From Nemorincola sp044225795 (GTDB taxonomy: Bacteria; Bacteroidota; Bacteroidia; Chitinophagales; Chitinophagaceae): DNA of 64,000 nt. This document shows positions 59,543 through 64,000 of the stretch, one piece after another (position 1 is the first letter of the stretch; every line of letters begins with the position of its first letter). The translations under genes were made by a program, and so were the position numbers. Location: the NCBI GenBank assembly GCA_044225795.1, contig JBGAIF010000003.1, forward strand, positions 372,001 through 436,000. The letters run 5' to 3'. The notes under the pieces are model-generated. The model saw nothing but the letters and a program-made list of their open reading frames with translations, ran no database searches and was not told where the DNA came from.

Positions 59543-62500
59543 TTATTCTTTCACAAAGCTGCGCGCAGCCAGTTTCACGCCGTTCACATGGAACACTACC
59601 ATGTAAACACCGGGCACGTAGCCTGAAAGCGGTATTGCTGCCTTGCCATTATGCAGAGATGAGAACGTCCGCTCTTTGCCCAGCACATCATATATTGTTG
59701 CTGTTACAACAGCGCCGGCGCCCAATCCTTTGATCTCCATGTTCAGCAGGTCACCGGCAGGGTTGGGGTAGAGGAGTATCTGCCCGTCGTGGATATTTTC
59801 ATTACCAATGGCGGTGGGCAGATTGAAGTATGATTTCTGCAGACAGTTTCCGTGGTAGGTCATCACCCAATAATACCGTGCACCTAAAGAAGGATCAGGA
59901 TCGTAGTAATTCTGGTTGACCATACCTTGCAGAATGGTAGAATCGAGCGACTGCACATCGTCATACCCCCACTGATAGCTTCGGGCGGTATTATCGTTGC
60001 AAACGAACTCCGGACTATAGTACACAACTGATGGGTCGGGAGATCGCTCGTCACCAATGTGGAATACCAGGCTGTCGTAACTCTGACATTCCGTATTCAG
60101 TTGGTTGCTGCTTAACCTGATGACGCTCCTGCCGGGTTGGTCGAAGCTGATAAGGCAATATTGTTTTGTATTGCCTGTAGCATAGAGTGTCGCGTGGTCG
60201 GTCTGCCATACATATTGTATGCCAGCCGGAGCAGGGGCGTCAGCTCCAAAATTCTGGAAGCGTGTACTGCTGCATTGTACAGTGTCCGGGTGGGTAGTGA
60301 TATGCGCCACTGCCGGCGTTGGATTTACGGTCACCACAACCTGTGTATGTGCGGTGCCGCAACTGTTGGTGTAGGAGTATGTTACCAGGGTTGTTCCCGA
60401 GAGTATGCCCGTGACAACCCCATTGGTGTCTATTTGTGCCACGCCATTACTGTATACCGACCAAACTCCGTTCTTTATGGTGTCTGTCAGCGAAAACGAA
60501 GAACCCGTACATACCCGTTTATTGCCGGATATGTAGCCTGCATCGGGCAGTGGATCTACGGTGATCACTGCTAATGCTTCCCCACATACATTTGCGGCTT
60601 TATATGTTATCGTAACGGTTCCAACGGTGATGCCCTTTACTACACCGGCAGCAACCGTTGCAACAGAAGGGTCACTGACAGACCATGTGCCACCTTGTGT
60701 AAGGCTGGACAAAGTGATCGTAGCGCCTACGCATACGCGTGTATAGCCGGTAACCGGTTTTATCAAAGGATTGACAGATACTGATGTGTAGGCATCGCAA
60801 CCATCAGGTGTGGTATAGGTAATGGACGTAGTGCCCCCGGAAACACCGGTGACCACGCCTGACGCGTCTATAGTGGCAATGCCGGGATCACTGCTTGTCC
60901 ATGTGCCGGCAGCCACAGAATCGGTAAGCATTACTGTATCGGCTACACATACCAGCCGCCTGCCCGCTATCACAGATGGCAGCCTGTTGACGATGACAGG
61001 TGCGGTAACAAAGCAGGATGTAGGCAATTTGTAAGTGATGGTGGCAGTACCTACGGACATTCCCTTTACCACACCGGCAGATGATACCGTGGCAATAGTA
61101 ATATCGGAGCTTTGCCAAGAGCCACCGGGACTGGCATCGCTGAGTGTGATAGTAAGGCCCAGGCAGACCCTGTCTGTAGTACTTATCTTATCTGGTAGCG
61201 GGTAGACTGCCAGTGTCGCGGTTCTTAAACAACCGGTGAGCAATGTGTAAGTGACCGTGGCAGATCCCGGGGTCAATCCTTTAACAAGCCCGGTAGACGA
61301 ACTTATCGAAATAGATGTAGATGAAGAACTCCATGTGCCGCCGGGTGATGCATCACTCAAGGTGACCTGGTCATTTAAACATATATTCTTAAGGCCACTT
61401 ATCGTAGCCGGAAGCGGGTCTACTGTAACTGTCCGGGACGCCATGCAGGATGTAGGGAGCTTATAAGTGACCACTGCAGTACCCGGCGCAATACCCGAAA
61501 GTGTACCGGATGAGTTGATGCCCGCAACGAGCGTGTTGTCCACGCTCCAGGAACCGCCATTTGTAGCGTTGCTCATTGTGATCGCGGAACCGGCACAGAC
61601 TTCAGAAGGTCCTGTGATATTACCCGGCAACGGGTTAACTGTTACTGTCGCAGACGTTCTGCAGCCTGTAGGTAGCTGGTAGGTAATAGATGATGTACCC
61701 GCTGTTATACCGCTGATGAGTCCTGCTGTGCCCACCGTGGCTATGGATATCCTGCTGCTTGTCCATGCGCCTCCGGGATCGGCATCGCTGAGTTGCGTTG
61801 TAAGACCAACGCAAACATTTTTATTGCCGGAAATATTTGCAGGAAGCGGATTGACCGTCAATGTTCCGGTAATGAAGCAGCCGGTAGGAAGGGTGTAAGT
61901 GATAGAAGAAGTTCCGGCACGGATACCGTTTACGACCCCCGAATTCAGATCGATAGTAGCGACTGCAACATTAGCGCTGATCCATGTGCCGCCGCCGGAT
62001 AGAGAGCTGAGCGAAATAGAAGCATTAACACAAACCTGGTTCACACCCGTTATCGGCTGCGGCAATGGATCTACCTTAACTATCGTGTCCGTTGTACATC
62101 CGAATGAAGATGTATATGTGATCTTCGCCGTTCCTGCCTGGAATCCTGTGACCGTTCCATTGGCGGACCCCACTGTCGCTATCGTTGTATTGCCACTGCT
62201 CCACGTGCCACCTGCAGTGGCATCTGTCAGTGTTATCGATGCACCGACACAAACTTCATTCTTTCCTTTTATTGGCGAAGGAGGAGCGTAGACAGTAAGC
62301 TTGCTGCTTGTGGCGCACATGCTGTTTATTGTATAGCTTATGGTTGCTGTGCCTGCAGCCACCGTGTTTACTATGCCGGATGTGGAGCCTACAGTTGCCA
62401 CAGCGGTATTGGCTGAGTACCATGTGCCGCCTGATACACCATTACTCAATGTTGTTGCAATGCCGAGGCATACATTCATATTGCCGGTAATGGTGACAGG

Positions 62501-64000
62501 CATGGCAATGACAGTAATAGTTTGCGAGGTTTTGCAACCTGCACCGGACACATATTGAATAGCGACAGTTCCCGCTGAGATACCTGTGTATATTCCGCTG
62601 CCTGTTATGGTGGCAATTGAAGTATTCGTGCTGTTCCATGATCCACCCGGAGTACCGTCGCTGAGTTTTGCTGTTGCATTCTCGCAGACGGATGTTGTAC
62701 CGGTGATGGCTGCAGGCAGCGGATTGACTGTTGTAACCGTAGTAGTGATACAGTTGGTTCCGGCCATGGTAAAGGTAATGGTCGCTGTGCCTTGTGTTAT
62801 ACCTGAAACAATACCGGTGGATGCGCCTATTGCGGCAACTGCTGTATTCCCCGAGGTCCACGAATTCAAGGCTGAAGTATTACTCAGTGTTATTGTTGAA
62901 CCAACACACACTGCACCGGGCCCCGAGATGTTATTCGGCAGGGCATAGATAGTCACTGTTTGTGTGCTGAGGCACCCGGTTGGCAAGGCATAGGTAATAA
63001 CGGATGTACCCGTCGAAGAGCCCGTGTAAACACCCGAAGTGCCGATCGAGGCTATCGTTGTGTTGCCGCTGCTCCATGCGCCGCCGGGTGTGGCATCACT
63101 CAAAGTACCCTGTGCTCCGGAACAGACCGCAGTTTTTCCTGAGACGGGTTGAGGTAGCGGGTTCACTGATACTGTTATGCCGGTAGCGCATCCCGTACCA
63201 AGTGTATAACTAATAATAGTAGTTCCGGTGAGTGTTCCCCCCGTTACCACGCCGGATGATGAGCCAACTGTAGCTATCATTGTGTTGGCGCTCGTCCAGG
63301 TTCCCCCTGCATCCGCATCGCTGAGAGTTGTTGTCTCTCCGCGGCATACTTTAGTAACACCTGAAATAACCGAAGGCAGCGGATTAACAGTAACAGTGGT
63401 AACCGAGGCACAGCCAGACGCGAATGTATAACTGATGGTAACGGTGCCGCCGGCAATGCCGGATACTGTACCTGACGAGCCTACGGTGGCAACAGCAGTA
63501 TTGCTGCTGCTCCATGTACCGCCTGTTGATGCTGTATTGAGCTTGGTAGTAGATCCTGCACATAAATAGGTAGTGCCGTTTATAGTTGCCGGTTGTGCTC
63601 CCACGGTTGCTGTTATCGTAGCTTTACACCCGTTGGAGAGCGCGTAAGTGATAACCGATGTACCGGGATTTACAGCGGTTACTAATCCTCCTGCCACATT
63701 AGCAACAGTTGTGTTGCTGCTTGTCCATGTGCCTCCTAAAGTAATATCTGAAAGAGATGTTGTTGACCCATTACAGACAAACGGAGATCCGGTAATGGCC
63801 GGTGGACCTACGTTGACGGATACGTTCTTTGTAATTACACTTGAGCAACCGGCGGAGTCAGTGACATTCAGCGTAACCGGGAAAGTGCCGGAGACAGTGA
63901 ACGTATAATCCGGTTTACTCAGTGTGCTGGTGGCGCCGCTACCGAAACTCCAGGTCCACTGCGCATCTTTCGAATAATAGCTGTAGGAGGAGTCGTTAAA
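59543..64000 (-). CDS. Second giant BIG2-repeat protein with T9SS sorting domain, N-terminus outside window
   Basis: The reverse strand is open from the window edge to a stop at 59543, giving at least 1,485 residues. In order: a PKD domain at the edge (DAQWTWSFGSGATSTL to NVTDSAGC), 16 BIG2-like Ig repeats of about 72-77 residues (GGTWSSxNTxVATV...GTxxITY...GC), a connecting region with FVCNDNTARSYQWGYDD, and a C-terminal type A sorting domain (LLYPNPAGDLLNMEI, IYDVLGKERTF, GVYMVVFHVNG). Each repeat again has a Cys near each end. The repeats are closely similar to those of the protein at 16984-23652, so the two share a repeat family. Probably a T9SS-exported adhesin. Confidence 0.88.
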   Translation of the reverse strand, partial: FNDSSYSYYSKDAQWTWSFGSGATSTLSKPDYTFTVSGTFPVTLNVTDSAGCSSVITKNVSVNVGPPAITGSPFVCNGSTTSLSDITLGGTWTSSNTTVANVAGGLVTAVNPGTSVITYALSNGCKATITATVGAQPATINGTTYLCAGSTTKLNTASTGGTWSSSNTAVATVGSSGTVSGIAGGTVTISYTFASGCASVTTVTVNPLPSVISGVTKVCRGETTTLSDADAGGTWTSANTMIATVGSSSGVVTGGTLTGTTIISYTLGTGCATGITVSVNPLPQPVSGKTAVCSGAQGTLSDATPGGAWSSGNTTIASIGTSGVYTGSSTGTSVITYALPTGCLSTQTVTIYALPNNISGPGAVCVGSTITLSNTSALNSWTSGNTAVAAIGASTGIVSGITQGTATITFTMAGTNCITTTVTTVNPLPAAITGTTSVCENATAKLSDGTPGGSWNSTNTSIATITGSGIYTGISAGTVAIQYVSGAGCKTSQTITVIAMPVTITGNMNVCLGIATTLSNGVSGGTWYSANTAVATVGSTSGIVNTVAAGTATISYTINSMCATSSKLTVYAPPSPIKGKNEVCVGASITLTDATAGGTWSSGNTTIATVGSANGTVTGFQAGTAKITYTSSFGCTTDTIVKVDPLPQPITGVNQVCVNASISLSSLSGGGTWISANVAVATIDLNSGVVNGIRAGTSSITYTLPTGCFITGTLTVNPLPANISGNKNVCVGLTTQLSDADPGGAWTSSRISIATVGTAGLISGITAGTSSITYQLPTGCRTSATVTVNPLPGNITGPSEVCAGSAITMSNATNGGSWSVDNTLVAGINSSGTLSGIAPGTAVVTYKLPTSCMASRTVTVDPLPATISGLKNICLNDQVTLSDASPGGTWSSSSTSISISSSTGLVKGLTPGSATVTYTLLTGCLRTATLAVYPLPDKISTTDRVCLGLTITLSDASPGGSWQSSDITIATVSSAGVVKGMSVGTATITYKLPTSCFVTAPVIVNRLPSVIAGRRLVCVADTVMLTDSVAAGTWTSSDPGIATIDASGVVTGVSGGTTSITYTTPDGCDAYTSVSVNPLIKPVTGYTRVCVGATITLSSLTQGGTWSVSDPSVATVAAGVVKGITVGTVTITYKAANVCGEALAVITVDPLPDAGYISGNKRVCTGSSFSLTDTIKNGVWSVYSNGVAQIDTNGVVTGILSGTTLVTYSYTNSCGTAHTQVVVTVNPTPAVAHITTHPDTVQCSSTRFQNFGADAPAPAGIQYVWQTDHATLYATGNTKQYCLISFDQPGRSVIRLSSNQLNTECQSYDSLVFHIGDERSPDPSVVYYSPEFVCNDNTARSYQWGYDDVQSLDSTILQGMVNQNYYDPDPSLGARYYWVMTYHGNCLQKSYFNLPTAIGNENIHDGQILLYPNPAGDLLNMEIKGLGAGAVVTATIYDVLGKERTFSSLHNGKAAIPLSGYVPGVYMVVFHVNGVKLAARSFVKE

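Noticed and set aside
1..64000. tRNA or rRNA genes, diversity-generating retroelement, integrase/att site
   Set aside because: I looked for T-loop, anticodon-stem and 16S/23S landmarks, reverse transcriptase motifs and tyrosine-integrase motifs and saw none; short att repeats could be missed by eye.

Overview
The window looks like chromosomal DNA of a Bacteroidota bacterium, most likely a member of the Chitinophagales (family not settled). The evidence is several secreted proteins ending in type IX secretion (T9SS) type A sorting domains, SprB/BIG2/NHL/LamG surface modules, a eukaryote-like class Ia ribonucleotide reductase in nrdB-nrdA order, the conserved birA / rsfS-ftsH-LUD neighbourhood, and TAnnTTTG-like promoter boxes instead of clear Shine-Dalgarno sites. 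No rRNA or tRNA gene was seen.

Layout. 1-12.5 kb: a truncated VIT-family transporter, two POT peptide transporters, purD, a Uma2 nuclease-fold protein, recG, a sigma factor with a long C-terminal extension and two genes behind it, a biotin carrier protein, and two small envelope proteins. 12.5-23.7 kb: pdhB, then three secreted proteins, ending with a 2,222-residue NHL/BIG2 giant. 23.7-27.3 kb: phzF-like, rlmN, a 0.9-kb repeat-rich gap and an orphan HTH (terminase-small-subunit-like) gene. 27.6-31.7 kb: an AT-rich island with two single-pass membrane proteins, a small P-loop NTPase and an OLD-family ATPase-TOPRIM nuclease. This is the best candidate here for an undescribed (possibly anti-phage) system. 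31.7-36.7 kb: an SRPBCC/GyrI protein, a RAYT transposase between inverted REP-like copies, a GT2 glycosyltransferase with an initiating-sugar-transferase-like tail, and a 2OG-Fe(II) oxygenase. 36.7-41.7 kb: a cobalamin riboswitch, nrdB, nrdA, and a 20-unit tandem hairpin array. 41.8-49.4 kb: a secreted duplicated protein, acyl-CoA dehydrogenase, fabH/fabG, transporters and a Coq4-like protein. 49.4-57 kb: a DUF72 protein, birA, rsfS, ftsH, LUD, lpd, sucD. 57.2-64 kb: a DUF6600-like protein, a DMT transporter, and the 3' part of a second giant BIG2 protein.

How the genes fit together. pdhB, lpd and sucD serve pyruvate/2-oxoacid oxidation and the TCA cycle. birA would biotinylate carriers such as the EAMKM protein. 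fabG and fabH serve fatty acid synthesis and the acyl-CoA dehydrogenase serves degradation. The riboswitch would make class Ia RNR expression depend on low coenzyme B12, which fits a backup for a B12-dependent class II RNR elsewhere in the genome (inference). The secreted proteins probably reach the surface through T9SS.

Intergenic DNA is rich in small repeats: heptamer arrays at six sites, several short-palindrome families, a ~50-bp element shared by two loci, and the hairpin array after nrdA.
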